A DNA stretch of 7,835 bases from Thermoplasmata archaeon (GCA_021160945.1 JAGHBQ010000136.1:1-7835), one strand, 5' to 3'; positions 1-6,038 are shown, numbered from the stretch's first letter. Made by a program: numbers and translations. The notes: generated by a model not told the origin, from the sequence alone.

Positions 1-87
1 AGATAAGGGGGGTGGCGGAACTGTAGGAGATATCGAGATGGTCTCTTGATATGTAAAGTTATTTCGAGATACCACACTTAGTTTCAT
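1..87 (-). CDS. Possible partial ORF running off the window edge, or continuation of the adjacent gene
   Basis: Reading leftward on the minus strand, an ATG at 87-85 opens a frame of 29 codons with no stop before the window edge (begins MKLSVVSRNNFTYQ, later SPTVPPPP). The same frame is also open back to the TAG at 105-103 that ends the neighbouring membrane-anchored protein. This could therefore be a new gene starting 15 bases downstream, or the former C-terminal part of that protein cut off by a nonsense codon. Only a weak GAGAG lies before the ATG. No family is recognised and the piece is too short to judge. Confidence 0.3.
   Translation of the reverse strand, partial: MKLSVVSRNNFTYQETISISPTVPPPPLS
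30..52. repeat. Short inverted repeat (9-bp stem, 5-base loop)
   Basis: ATATCGAGA and TCTTGATAT can pair over nine positions, including one G-T pair, around the loop TGGTC. The hairpin lies inside the open frame at the window edge. No U-run follows it on either strand, so it does not look like a terminator. Its significance is unknown and it may be chance. Confidence 0.3.
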
Positions 88-102
88 AAATCTCTCGTAT
101 TT

Positions 103-600
103 CTATTTTGCATGACTCACATATTGTAATGTTTTGTTGGAAAGATACAATCTTGCATATCCAAATGACCAGTGAAGACACCATCCATCATAGTACTTAA
201 ACTCAAGGACATTTTCAGAGATACGGGTAATATTGGAGGGAACAATCTTACCACCAGTATACGGCGAGCGTCCATATCGTGTAATAAAATTAAAAGCCTT
301 TTCAAACTCAGGTGGGCATAGATAATCAACTTCTATTACTGTGATATTGGCAGTTTTATTCCACAGGAATACAATAGAATGATTATTTTGTATTACCATC
401 CCAATAGCAAATACGCCCACCGCTGAGGTTGGTTTGTAGAAATATATCTCACCTACCGGCTTTGGAGAAACATAAGAAAACTGCTGGTTTCGCTCTTCAA
501 AAAATGGCAAAACTATATAGGTCACCAGTATCAAAGATGCCATCATTATAGCACCCACCACTATTACTCCCTTCACTATTTTTTCTTGATGCCCTTTCAT
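103..600 (-). CDS. Membrane-anchored, probably glycosylated surface protein of unknown function
   Basis: This 165-residue protein has a short basic N-terminus (MKGHQEKIVK), one strong hydrophobic segment at about residues 8-33, and a polar remainder. That suggests an N-terminal anchor with the rest outside the cell. The outer part carries five N-x-S/T sequons (Asn73, 81, 85, 123, 155), which would suit archaeal N-glycosylation, and two cysteines (95 and 141) that could form a disulfide. The ATG overlaps the TAA of the upstream peptidase remnant (TAATG). A strong GGAGGG ribosome binding site sits eight bases before it, which fixes the start. The gene ends at TAG 105-103, after which the frame remains open for 34 codons to the window edge, so the protein may be truncated relative to its ancestor. 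I do not recognise a family. Confidence 0.7.
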   Translation of the reverse strand: MKGHQEKIVKGVIVVGAIMMASLILVTYIVLPFFEERNQQFSYVSPKPVGEIYFYKPTSAVGVFAIGMVIQNNHSIVFLWNKTANITVIEVDYLCPPEFEKAFNFITRYGRSPYTGGKIVPSNITRISENVLEFKYYDGWCLHWSFGYARLYLSNKTLQYVSHAK

Positions 601-1019
601 TATTTATCCCTCCTAGAGATAAAAAAGTCTCTCAGGGTCACCATCAAATTCCTGTGGGGCATCATCCCCACCGTATGGATAGTTTGATGAGGCTCATTGA
701 AAATTACCTTCCATGTCTTCATGACCAGATTGTTTATATAATAGCCCTCTCTCCAAAACCAATATGTCCAGGCACCATTCTGATAAGATAGGTCATCGTA
801 CCCATAACCGTTTTTTGTACATGTTGTTGTCATATATCTATTTGCACGATAGGGAGTCTGAAAAACTACCTCATTCATGCCTCCAGATCTACATGCATCC
901 AGAAATATAAATAATCTTCCCGCATAATTGCTCCAAGCCCGCTGAAATTCTGTATCTTGTATGTTACCATTTGTGCCATTCCCACTATAGGAAAAAGGAG
1001 AATAAAGCGAATGAGATAC
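600..1019 (-). pseudogene. Caspase/legumain-like (clan CD) cysteine peptidase remnant, N-terminus lost
   Basis: The frame is open for 139 codons from just after tandem TAA-TGA stops (1025-1020) to a TAA at 602-600. It contains LFIFLDACRSGGM at residues 36-48, with a hydrophobic strand followed by D-A-C-x-S-G. This is the catalytic-cysteine strand typical of clan CD peptidases (families C13 and C14). Further on are a TTTC segment and NGAWTYWFW, which resembles the C-terminal helix region of such enzymes. About 29 residues before the cysteine is SYSGNG, where many members have SGHG; either the catalytic His is changed to Asn or the true His lay in the lost part. No ATG, GTG or TTG lies in frame before the cysteine. 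The first ATG, at 878, would exclude the nucleophile, so a functional protein is unlikely. The remnant begins about 20 bases after the purH stop. Confidence 0.65.
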
Positions 1020-1038
1020 TCATTACAGCAGAAAACTA

Positions 1039-2508
1039 TTAATGATTGAAAACCCGGTAACCTGTGAAGAGCATTGCCATATGGTGTTCATTAGCAGCCT
1101 GTATCACCTCTTCATCTCTTATGGAGCCTCCCGGTTGAATTACGGCGGTTATGCCTGCTTTATGCGCCTCATCTATCCCATCTCTGAAGGGAAAGAAGGC
1201 ATCCGAAGCCATCACGGCATTATTCGCTCGTTCCTCAGCTTTCATAGTGGCTATTTTAACTGAATCTACACGGCTCATCTGACCAGCCCCTATGCCAACT
1301 GTTGCAAGATTCCTGGCAAACACTATTGCGTTGCTCTTAACGTGTTTTACCACATACCAGGCAAAGATTAAATCTCTAAGCTCCTCCTCTGTAGGCTCTC
1401 GCTCGGTAACGACCTTATAGTTTTTCAATTTCTTTATGTTCCACTCTTGCATTAGAAACCCAAAATCAACCTGGCGTATACTATAACCTCTCTTTTCCCA
1501 TTTTTTGACTTCAATTATTCTCAAATTCTTTTTTCTTTTCAGAATTTCCATGGCTTCAGGCGTGAATCCGGGAGCTATTACCACCTCTATGAACTTCTTT
1601 CTCATCACTAGAGCAACCTTCTCATCCACAGGCCTGTTGAATGCGACAATACTGCCATACGCAGAGAGAGGATCAGAGTTCCAGGCTTTAGTAAATGCTT
1701 CCTGGAGATTTTTACCCAGAGCTGCACCACATGGATTTGAATGCTTAATCACTGCACACGCGGGATCCTGAAATTCCATCACAAGGTTCCATGCACCGTT
1801 CATATCGGAGATATTGTTAAATGAGAGTTTTTTACCATGATGCTGGATGAATGGTAGATCCGAGGAATAAAAAGCACCTTTCTGATGCGGATTTTCCCCA
1901 TATCTTAAATCCTCTGCTTTAGGTAAGGCAAGAAGAAGATACTCTGGCAAATCGCCTCTGAATCTTCTCCAGAAAGTATTGTAAATTAGGGCATCATAAC
2001 TGGCCGTCACCGCAAAGGCCTTTATGGCGTATTCTCTCCTCTTCTCCAGATCAAATTTTCCCTCCCTCAGAAGCTTTATGGCCTCTTCATACTGCTCTTT
2101 TGAGGATATTACTATCACTCTGCGATAATTTTTTGCTGCAGCTCTGAGAAGTGCAATACCACCAATGTCTATATTTTCAATCATATCCTCCTCACTTGCA
2201 TCTATAAATTTTTCAAAGGGATAGAGGTTGACTACAACAACATCTATAGATTTAAAACCAAAATCTTTCAATTCTTCAGCATTTCTTGCTAAAATTGCAC
2301 CCATTATCGCAGGATGCAGGGTCTTAACACGCCCCCCAAGTATTTCAGGGAAATTTGTAACATCCTCCACCTTCTCTGCCTCAATTCCATGCTCTTTCAA
2401 ATATCTGTAAGTCCCACCTGTGGAAATTATTTCAAAACCGAGATTCTGGAGTTCTTGGGCAAGCTTCTCTATACCTTCCTTATCAGAGACACTAATCAAT
2501 GCTCTCAT
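1039..2508 (-). CDS. purH: Bifunctional AICAR transformylase / IMP cyclohydrolase PurH
   Basis: This cytosolic enzyme makes the last two steps of IMP synthesis: formyl transfer from 10-formyl-tetrahydrofolate to AICAR, then ring closure of FAICAR to IMP. The 489-residue protein is complete and close to the usual length of about 500-530. The N-terminal MGS-like cyclohydrolase domain shows ALISVSDKEGI (3-13), STGGT (29-33), GGRVKTLHPAI (58-68) and NIDIGG (112-117). The transformylase domain shows RYGENPHQ (202-209), the catalytic Lys255-His256 in IKHSNPCGAA, SDPLSAYGS (278-286), DAFFPFRDGID (436-446) and QPGGSIRDEE. The C-terminus FTGYRVFNH matches the family end. It lies 41 bases after tfb in the same direction. 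No good ribosome binding site precedes the ATG, but an AT-rich AATATTATC lies about 27 bases upstream, so a separate leaderless transcript is possible. Many archaea use PurP and PurO for these steps instead, so a PurH here is informative about lineage or transfer. Confidence 0.95.
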   Translation of the reverse strand: MRALISVSDKEGIEKLAQELQNLGFEIISTGGTYRYLKEHGIEAEKVEDVTNFPEILGGRVKTLHPAIMGAILARNAEELKDFGFKSIDVVVVNLYPFEKFIDASEEDMIENIDIGGIALLRAAAKNYRRVIVISSKEQYEEAIKLLREGKFDLEKRREYAIKAFAVTASYDALIYNTFWRRFRGDLPEYLLLALPKAEDLRYGENPHQKGAFYSSDLPFIQHHGKKLSFNNISDMNGAWNLVMEFQDPACAVIKHSNPCGAALGKNLQEAFTKAWNSDPLSAYGSIVAFNRPVDEKVALVMRKKFIEVVIAPGFTPEAMEILKRKKNLRIIEVKKWEKRGYSIRQVDFGFLMQEWNIKKLKNYKVVTEREPTEEELRDLIFAWYVVKHVKSNAIVFARNLATVGIGAGQMSRVDSVKIATMKAEERANNAVMASDAFFPFRDGIDEAHKAGITAVIQPGGSIRDEEVIQAANEHHMAMLFTGYRVFNH

Positions 2509-2522
2509 AGAGAGATAATCTC
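2502..2522. promoter_or_regulatory. Overlapping inverted repeats across the purH start
   Basis: CTCTC-ATA-GAGAG (2502-2514) spans the purH start codon. GAGAT-A-ATCTC (2512-2522) overlaps it on the upstream side. Two 5-bp palindromes sharing bases at a start codon could form an operator or a small hairpin in the leader. This is inference only, as arms of this length occur by chance. Confidence 0.3.
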
Positions 2523-2524
2523 AG

Positions 2525-2531
2525 AAAAAAA
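2525..2531 (-). terminator. T-run after tfb, possible partial terminator
   Basis: On the minus strand a run of seven T follows the tfb stop by about 20 bases, in the gap before purH. Archaeal transcription often ends at such T-runs without a hairpin. It may give partial termination between tfb and purH and lower purH output from the upstream promoter. Confidence 0.35.
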
Positions 2532-2549
2532 GATAATATTTGTGGTGGC

Positions 2550-3482
2550 TCAAACTTCCACCGGCAGATGAAGCTTTTCCACGATTTCCTTGTATCTATT
2601 TCTAATGGTTACCTCTGTAACACCTGCAACCTCTGCCACTTCCCTCTGGGTCCTTCTTTCATTCATCATAATAGAGGCTATGTAAATTGCAGCTGCTGCA
2701 ACTCCTGTGGGTCCCCGCCCCGATATTACATCCATCTCTCTGGCTATCTTAATTATCTCGTATGCCTTTTTCTTCACATCGCCACTTAGCTTGAGTTTGG
2801 AGCAGAATCGATCTATGTAGTCCTCTGGCTTTGTTGGAAATATATTGAGTTTAAGTGTTCTGCTCATAATCCTGTATACGCGCCCGATCTCTCTCTTCTT
2901 TATTCGCGTAACCGAAGCGATCTCGTCCAATGTGCGGGGTATCCCCATCATCCTGCATGCCGCATAAATACTCGCAGCAACAACCCCTTCTATACTTCGT
3001 CCTCTTATCATGTTCTCCTTCACAGCCTTGCGATAGATCACGGCGGCTGTCTCCCGAACATCCTTGGGCAATCCAAGATTGGATGCCATTCTTTCAAGCT
3101 CCTGAAGTGCCTGACTTAAATTTCTCTCAGCTGAATTGCTGACTTTTATTCTTTTTTGCCATTTTCTAAGCCTGTAAAGCTGAGCACGACTTCTCGTGGG
3201 TATGCTCTTCCCATATGAATCCTTATTTTTCCACGATATTTCGGTGCTAAGACCTTTATCGTGAATTGTGAATGTCATGGGAGCACCCGTTCTGGCTCTA
3301 CTTTCCTTCTGCTCTGAATCAAATGCTCTCCATTCTGGGCCTTGATCAATATAACTCTCATCTATGACCAGACCGCAATCCATGCATACAAGCTCCCCTC
3401 GCTCATAATCTCTAACAAGATGTGTGGAACCGCATTCCGGACAGCGCGTTATTTCATCAATCCATTTTTTCCTCTCCTTCAT
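2550..3482 (-). CDS. tfb: Transcription initiation factor B (TFB)
   Basis: This basal archaeal transcription factor is the TFIIB homologue. It binds TBP at the TATA box and BRE and recruits RNA polymerase. The 310-residue length is normal. An N-terminal zinc ribbon uses Cys14, Cys17, Cys33 and Cys36 (CPEC, CMDC). It is followed by a conserved linker/B-finger with [11 protein letters not shown] (48-58) and SRARTGAP (61-68). Two cyclin-like repeats cover about 115-210 and 215-303, the first with [13 protein letters not shown] and the second with [12 protein letters not shown]. The C-terminal helix-turn-helix [20 protein letters not shown] (278-297) is where BRE recognition occurs. The ATG overlaps the gar1 TGA by four bases (ATGA), and a near-perfect GAGGTGAT ribosome binding site sits about five bases before it. 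Translation is therefore coupled to gar1. Confidence 0.98.
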   Translation of the reverse strand: MKERKKWIDEITRCPECGSTHLVRDYERGELVCMDCGLVIDESYIDQGPEWRAFDSEQKESRARTGAPMTFTIHDKGLSTEISWKNKDSYGKSIPTRSRAQLYRLRKWQKRIKVSNSAERNLSQALQELERMASNLGLPKDVRETAAVIYRKAVKENMIRGRSIEGVVAASIYAACRMMGIPRTLDEIASVTRIKKREIGRVYRIMSRTLKLNIFPTKPEDYIDRFCSKLKLSGDVKKKAYEIIKIAREMDVISGRGPTGVAAAAIYIASIMMNERRTQREVAEVAGVTEVTIRNRYKEIVEKLHLPVEV

Positions 3483-3700
3483 CTTCTATCACCTCTCACA
3501 TATATTTCAATCACACTCCTCCCCCATTTTCTTTCTATTTTTAGCTTTGCATAAGGCTCTTTCACTGGTCCGAAAATCCTTATAATCCTGCCTATATATC
3601 TCCCAGAGGAGGAATATACCTTCCCCCCCATTTTTGCGCCGTTAAGCCGTGCAATGGCATAATTACCTTTGTGACAGATTATTCTTCCCTTAATCTTCAC
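3479..3700 (-). CDS. gar1: H/ACA RNP protein Gar1
   Basis: Gar1 is a small subunit of the H/ACA ribonucleoprotein. It binds Cbf5 and helps guide-directed pseudouridylation of rRNA. The 73-residue protein is the compact archaeal form, a single six-stranded barrel domain without the Gly-Arg tails of eukaryotic Gar1. Diagnostic segments are [16 protein letters not shown] (24-39) and the [14 protein letters not shown] stretch (42-55), which match the family's GKV-D-x-G-x-x-IG-x-I and FGPV-x-x-PY pattern. The start codon is GTG at 3700-3698. No ribosome binding site precedes it, but a TATA-like box lies about 25 bases upstream, which suggests a leaderless transcript. It is the first gene of the gar1-tfb-purH cluster; gar1 next to tfb is, as I recall, a common archaeal arrangement. 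Confidence 0.93.
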   Translation of the reverse strand: MKIKGRIICHKGNYAIARLNGAKMGGKVYSSSGRYIGRIIRIFGPVKEPYAKLKIERKWGRSVIEIYVRGDRR

Positions 3701-3720
3701 AAGAAGATAGATGCAATCTA

Positions 3721-3735
3721 TTATTTAAACCTTTC
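3721..3735 (-). promoter_or_regulatory. BRE/TATA promoter of the gar1-tfb(-purH) cluster
   Basis: On the minus strand the sequence reads GAAAGGTTTAAATAA: a purine-rich BRE-like GAAAGG followed by the TATA-like TTTAAATA. The box centre is about 25 bases before the gar1 GTG. Archaeal start sites usually lie about 25 bases from the box, so the transcript would begin at or next to the start codon. Confidence 0.7.
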
Positions 3736-3883
3736 GCAAATGTTAAAAAATTTTCTATTTATTGCCTCAAGCCTTTTTGAAAGTACCTTTGATGAATGGA
3801 CAAGGACAAGCGGAAATAAAATAAACCTGTGTATAACTGAAGGGGGACATGTACGATCAATCCATGTGAATTGCCAAGCATAC
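3736..3883. other. Intergenic stretch without a recognised gene
   Basis: This lies between the gar1 promoter and the tRNA terminator. Open frames here are short and overlap the tRNA gene or promoter elements. None has a ribosome binding site or a family match that I can see, and no RNA structure was recognised. Confidence 0.5.
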
Positions 3884-3893
3884 AAAAAGAAAA
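3884..3893 (-). terminator. T-rich terminator of the tRNA-Gln gene
   Basis: On the minus strand, about 27 bases after the tRNA 3' end, the sequence reads TTTTCTTTTT. An additional TTTT lies a little nearer the gene. T-rich stretches of this kind end archaeal tRNA transcripts. Confidence 0.55.
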
Positions 3894-3919
3894 TTTTGGG
3901 TTTAAAATATCATAATTAG

Positions 3920-4046
3920 CAGCCCCGGGAGGATTCGAACCCCCGTCGCGGGATTTCTCCAAAGCCACCTTTGGAGATGATGCTGACACCTTTTCCAAAG
4001 GGGCTTCTCCAAAGTCCCGCATGCTTGACCGCTACACCACGGGGCT
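3920..4046 (-). tRNA. tRNA-Gln(UUG) with a 54-base intron
   Basis: The acceptor stem AGCCCCG (4046-4040) pairs perfectly with CGGGGCT (3927-3921). The discriminator is G at 3920 and no CCA is encoded. The D arm is GTGT-AGCGGTCAA-GCAT. The anticodon stem CGGGA (4019-4015) pairs with TCCCG (3953-3949). The T arm is GGGGG-TTCGAAT-CCTCC. Removing bases 4008-3955 gives the anticodon loop CTTTGGA with anticodon TTG at 4012-4010, decoding CAA as glutamine. The mature RNA is 73 bases including the discriminator. The intron sits at the canonical position 37/38. Confidence 0.96.
3955..4008 (-). other. tRNA-Gln intron with bulge-helix-bulge motif
   Basis: The intron begins after G37 and ends before A38. 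Exon CTTT pairs with intron GGAG as the central four-base helix. The 5' bulge is GG|A and the 3' bulge AA|A, each cut after its second base, as the archaeal tRNA splicing endonuclease requires. Inside, GAAGCC pairs with GGCTTT and CCTTTGGA pairs perfectly with TCCAAAGG, leaving one bulged T and an 18-base loop. Confidence 0.88.
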
Positions 4047-4065
4047 ATGTGGCGATATCTCTTTC

Positions 4066-4075
4066 CCATATTTAT
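4066..4075 (-). promoter_or_regulatory. TATA-like box of the tRNA-Gln gene
   Basis: On the minus strand ATAAATATGG lies 20-30 bases before the tRNA 5' end, at the expected distance for an archaeal promoter. The AT-rich tract 4068-4087 could also serve the opposite strand. Confidence 0.5.
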
Positions 4076-4095
4076 TATTTATTTTTCTCTACTGG

Positions 4096-4176
4096 ATGAA
4101 CCCTGAAACTGCGATTATGTCTGCTATTGTAAGCGATGATGGGCAAAGGTTTAAATTCAAAATTGCAATGTTTTAA
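4096..4176 (+). CDS. Possible 26-codon mini-ORF ahead of the KaiC operon
   Basis: An ATG at 4096 opens 26 codons (starts MNPETAIMSAIVSDDGQ, ends with a basic-hydrophobic tail) before a TAA at 4174-4176. The TAA is three bases before the ATG of the degenerate KaiC gene and in its frame. There is no ribosome binding site. An AT-rich tract (4068-4087) about 25 bases upstream could allow a leaderless message. The TATA-like promoter assigned to the next gene lies inside the last codons, so the mini-ORF may be chance, a leader peptide, or a remnant. Confidence 0.25.
   Translation: MNPETAIMSAIVSDDGQRFKFKIAMF
4144..4157 (+). promoter_or_regulatory. BRE/TATA promoter of the KaiC-like operon
   Basis: The sequence CAAAGGTTTAAATT has a BRE-like CAAAGG and a TATA-like TTTAAATT, with the box centred about 26 bases before the ATG at 4180. 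It is nearly the same element as the gar1 promoter (AAAGGTTTAAAT in both) at the same spacing, so the first message is probably leaderless. Confidence 0.65.
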
Positions 4177-4179
4177 AGG

Positions 4180-4995
4180 ATGCGAATACCAACTTCTGTG
4201 GCGGCCTTTGATGTTATCGTTAATGGAGGAATTCCATCAGGGTCTGTTGTAATACTAGCGGGAGAACCCGGCGCAGGTAATCTGGAGTTTTCTTTCACCT
4301 CTGCAGCCAAACTATCTCTGGCCAGAGAAAATGAGAGTTTCAGAAAATTCCTTATAATGGAGGGAGAGGACATATGTCTCCCCAAAGGAACTCTCTACAT
4401 TTCCATTTCAAAAACAAGGGAAGAGATCCTTCGTGCAGTGGATTTAACCTTCAATGAAGATCTATCCTCCGCATTTCGAAACAATCTGATTTTCAGAGAT
4501 CTTTCCTCAGAGTACTTCCGCAACAGTATAGTGCCCCGCAAGTGGATTTCTTCTGAGCCGCGTGATATTCTCAGGAAGAAGGGAAACCTTCTTGAAGAAT
4601 TTGTTAATCTGATAGATGAAAATGCCCATGAGAGGATAGTGATTGTTGATTCTCTAACTGATCTTGCCATTTCTCCGAGAATTGAATTTGGGGAGCTTGT
4701 AGATGTTATAAAAGGACTTAGAAGAGCTGCTAAGAAATGGAACTCTGTAATATATCTCCTTCTAACCACTGGCATACTTGAGAAAAGGGAAGAGAATTTA
4801 CTCTTTGATTCTGTTGATGGAGTTTTAATCTTTGAATGGCAGGGATCTCGGTATTCCAAGAGATTCCGCTATATGTATGTTCTAAAATTTGTTGGATTAA
4901 TGTCCAGTTTGGAAGAGGAGAGAATTGCAAGATTCAATACCACTCTTGACAAAGCTAATGGGTTTGTGGTTGTAAATACGGAAAAGATAAGGTGA
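4180..4995 (+). CDS. KaiC/RecA-like protein with degenerate P-loop
   Basis: This 271-residue single-domain protein of the KaiC/RecA superfamily probably cannot hydrolyse ATP. The N-terminal family signature is present as FDVIVNGGIPSGSVVILAG (10-28). The Walker A that follows reads GEPGAGNLEF (28-37), with Asn where the essential Lys should be and Leu in place of Ser/Thr. The KaiC catalytic Glu pair, expected after the second strand (YISLEE in the neighbour), is replaced by YISISKT (73-79). The Walker B-like strand IVIVDSLTDL (153-162) keeps its Asp157. There is an insertion relative to the neighbour at about residues 47-70. A GEPGAG-x-x-EF P-loop without Lys is, from memory, known in a group of euryarchaeal KaiC-like proteins, so this is a conserved inactive type rather than decay. 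The start rests on the TATA-to-ATG spacing. Its TGA lies in the ribosome binding region of the next gene. Confidence 0.85.
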   Translation: MRIPTSVAAFDVIVNGGIPSGSVVILAGEPGAGNLEFSFTSAAKLSLARENESFRKFLIMEGEDICLPKGTLYISISKTREEILRAVDLTFNEDLSSAFRNNLIFRDLSSEYFRNSIVPRKWISSEPRDILRKKGNLLEEFVNLIDENAHERIVIVDSLTDLAISPRIEFGELVDVIKGLRRAAKKWNSVIYLLLTTGILEKREENLLFDSVDGVLIFEWQGSRYSKRFRYMYVLKFVGLMSSLEEERIARFNTTLDKANGFVVVNTEKIR

Positions 4996-5000
4996 GGTAT

Positions 5001-5684
5001 ATGAGGATAAAAACAGGAATTGAGGGTTTGGACGAGATGCTTGGAGGGGGCATACCTGCGGGACATAGTATAGCAGTAATAGGCTCTTTTGGCACCGGAA
5101 AAACTACCTTTGCCATGCAGTATATATGGGAAGGACTCAAAAATGATGAGAAATGTATATACATAAGTCTGGAGGAGGATGAGAAGAGTATTATTGAGAG
5201 TGCCAAAAATTTTGGATGGGATTTCTCAAACTATTTAAATGATAAACTCCTTTTAGTGAAACTTGAACCAGAGGATGCAAAGACGAGCATAAGGAGAATA
5301 GAGGCAGAATTACCACAGATAATAAGGGATTTTGGAGCAACGAGAATAGCCGTGGATTCAGTTAGTCTATTGACAATGATATTCAGAAATGAGGGGGAGA
5401 TGAGAGAAGCGGTATTTATGCTAAGCAAGAGCATTAAGGATTCTGGAGCCACGGCAGTGTTTACGGCGGAGGTGGATCCTCGCAATCCCAATGTGAGCCG
5501 GGAAGGAATAATAGAATATGTTGTTGATGGAGTCATTCTTCTATCCTTCAGAGAGGAGGGAAATAAACTGAGTCTTGTGTTACGCATTTTGAAGATGAGG
5601 AGAACAAAGCATTCCCGAGAAGTGAAACCATATGAAATTACAGAAAATGGAATCAAGGTACTTTCAGAGGCAATGGTATTCTGA
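5001..5684 (+). CDS. KaiC-like ATPase, catalytically intact
   Basis: This 227-residue protein is a single KaiC domain of the RecA superfamily. It carries the opening signature GIEGLDEMLGGGIPAGH (6-22), Walker A GSFGTGKT (28-35), the catalytic Glu pair in YISLEED (54-60; Glu58-Glu59), and Walker B RIAVDS (115-120; Asp119). The C-terminal LKMRRTKHSREVKPYEIT (197-214) matches the K-x-R-x-T-x-H segment of archaeal KaiC-like proteins. Such proteins form rings and act in signalling or as motor regulators (FlaH/ArlH is a relative), but the substrate here is unknown. I chose ATG 5001 because GGTGAGGT lies just before it; a GTG at 4992, overlapping the previous stop, would add three residues. Together with the degenerate paralogue upstream it suggests a heteromeric assembly. 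Confidence 0.9.
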   Translation: MRIKTGIEGLDEMLGGGIPAGHSIAVIGSFGTGKTTFAMQYIWEGLKNDEKCIYISLEEDEKSIIESAKNFGWDFSNYLNDKLLLVKLEPEDAKTSIRRIEAELPQIIRDFGATRIAVDSVSLLTMIFRNEGEMREAVFMLSKSIKDSGATAVFTAEVDPRNPNVSREGIIEYVVDGVILLSFREEGNKLSLVLRILKMRRTKHSREVKPYEITENGIKVLSEAMVF

Positions 5685-5693
5685 GGTGACTGT

Positions 5694-6038
5694 ATGAGAA
5701 TGGAGGAGATAGAAAAGATAGTTGTTACGTATTTCGGATTTACCCCTGCACAGAGGTTGCCTAAAGATATAAAGATTGAAATAGTGGATGTTGAAGATGC
5801 CTTGGAGGCAGAGGAGCTAAATAAGTTGCAAATTAAATGGGATAGTCATATAGGTGGGGAGACAAAAGTGGCGAGGCTAACTCCTCTTGACATACTCCAC
5901 TATCTCAATTTAGAAAATAATACCTCTAATTATAAGAAGGCGGTGGATATTTTGAAATACCTTGCTAAAAAAAATAAGGGTGTTGTTGTAAAGGTAGGTG
6001 AAAGATATCTACTCATAAATCCAAGATATAGAAGGTGA
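5694..6038 (+). CDS. Conserved-looking small protein of unknown function
   Basis: This 114-residue soluble protein has no signal or membrane segment, and I do not recognise its family. The N-terminal half is acidic with alternating hydrophobics (KIEIVDVEDALEAEELNKLQ). The C-terminal half reads as two helices followed by a beta-hairpin, LTPLDILHYL then VVVKVGERYLLINP, which would suit a small winged-helix fold, though this is a guess. The start at 5694 is supported by GAGGTGAC overlapping the end of the KaiC gene; an ATG at 5700 is an alternative. The stop overlaps the ribosome binding site of the zinc-ribbon gene. Its position in the operon suggests a partner or regulator of the KaiC-like pair. 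Confidence 0.7.
   Translation: MRMEEIEKIVVTYFGFTPAQRLPKDIKIEIVDVEDALEAEELNKLQIKWDSHIGGETKVARLTPLDILHYLNLENNTSNYKKAVDILKYLAKKNKGVVVKVGERYLLINPRYRR

Noticed and set aside
600..878. A 92-residue ORF starting at ATG 878 as an independent gene
   Set aside because: The frame is open upstream and the conserved DACRSGG lies just before that ATG, so the Met is internal to a peptidase remnant.
3671..3919. An 82-codon plus-strand ORF between gar1 and the tRNA
   Set aside because: It begins inside gar1 antisense, crosses the gar1 promoter and tRNA terminator, and shows no recognisable protein features. I also considered an integrase tail beside the tRNA but saw no tyrosine-recombinase motif.
3759..4022. 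An 87-codon minus-strand ORF
   Set aside because: It runs through most of the tRNA-Gln gene including its intron, and has no ribosome binding site or family match.
4093..4148. Possible C/D box guide RNA (ATGATGG near a CTGA)
   Set aside because: Box C is imperfect, and the CTGA lies upstream of it at the wrong spacing and order. No k-turn arrangement is seen on either strand.
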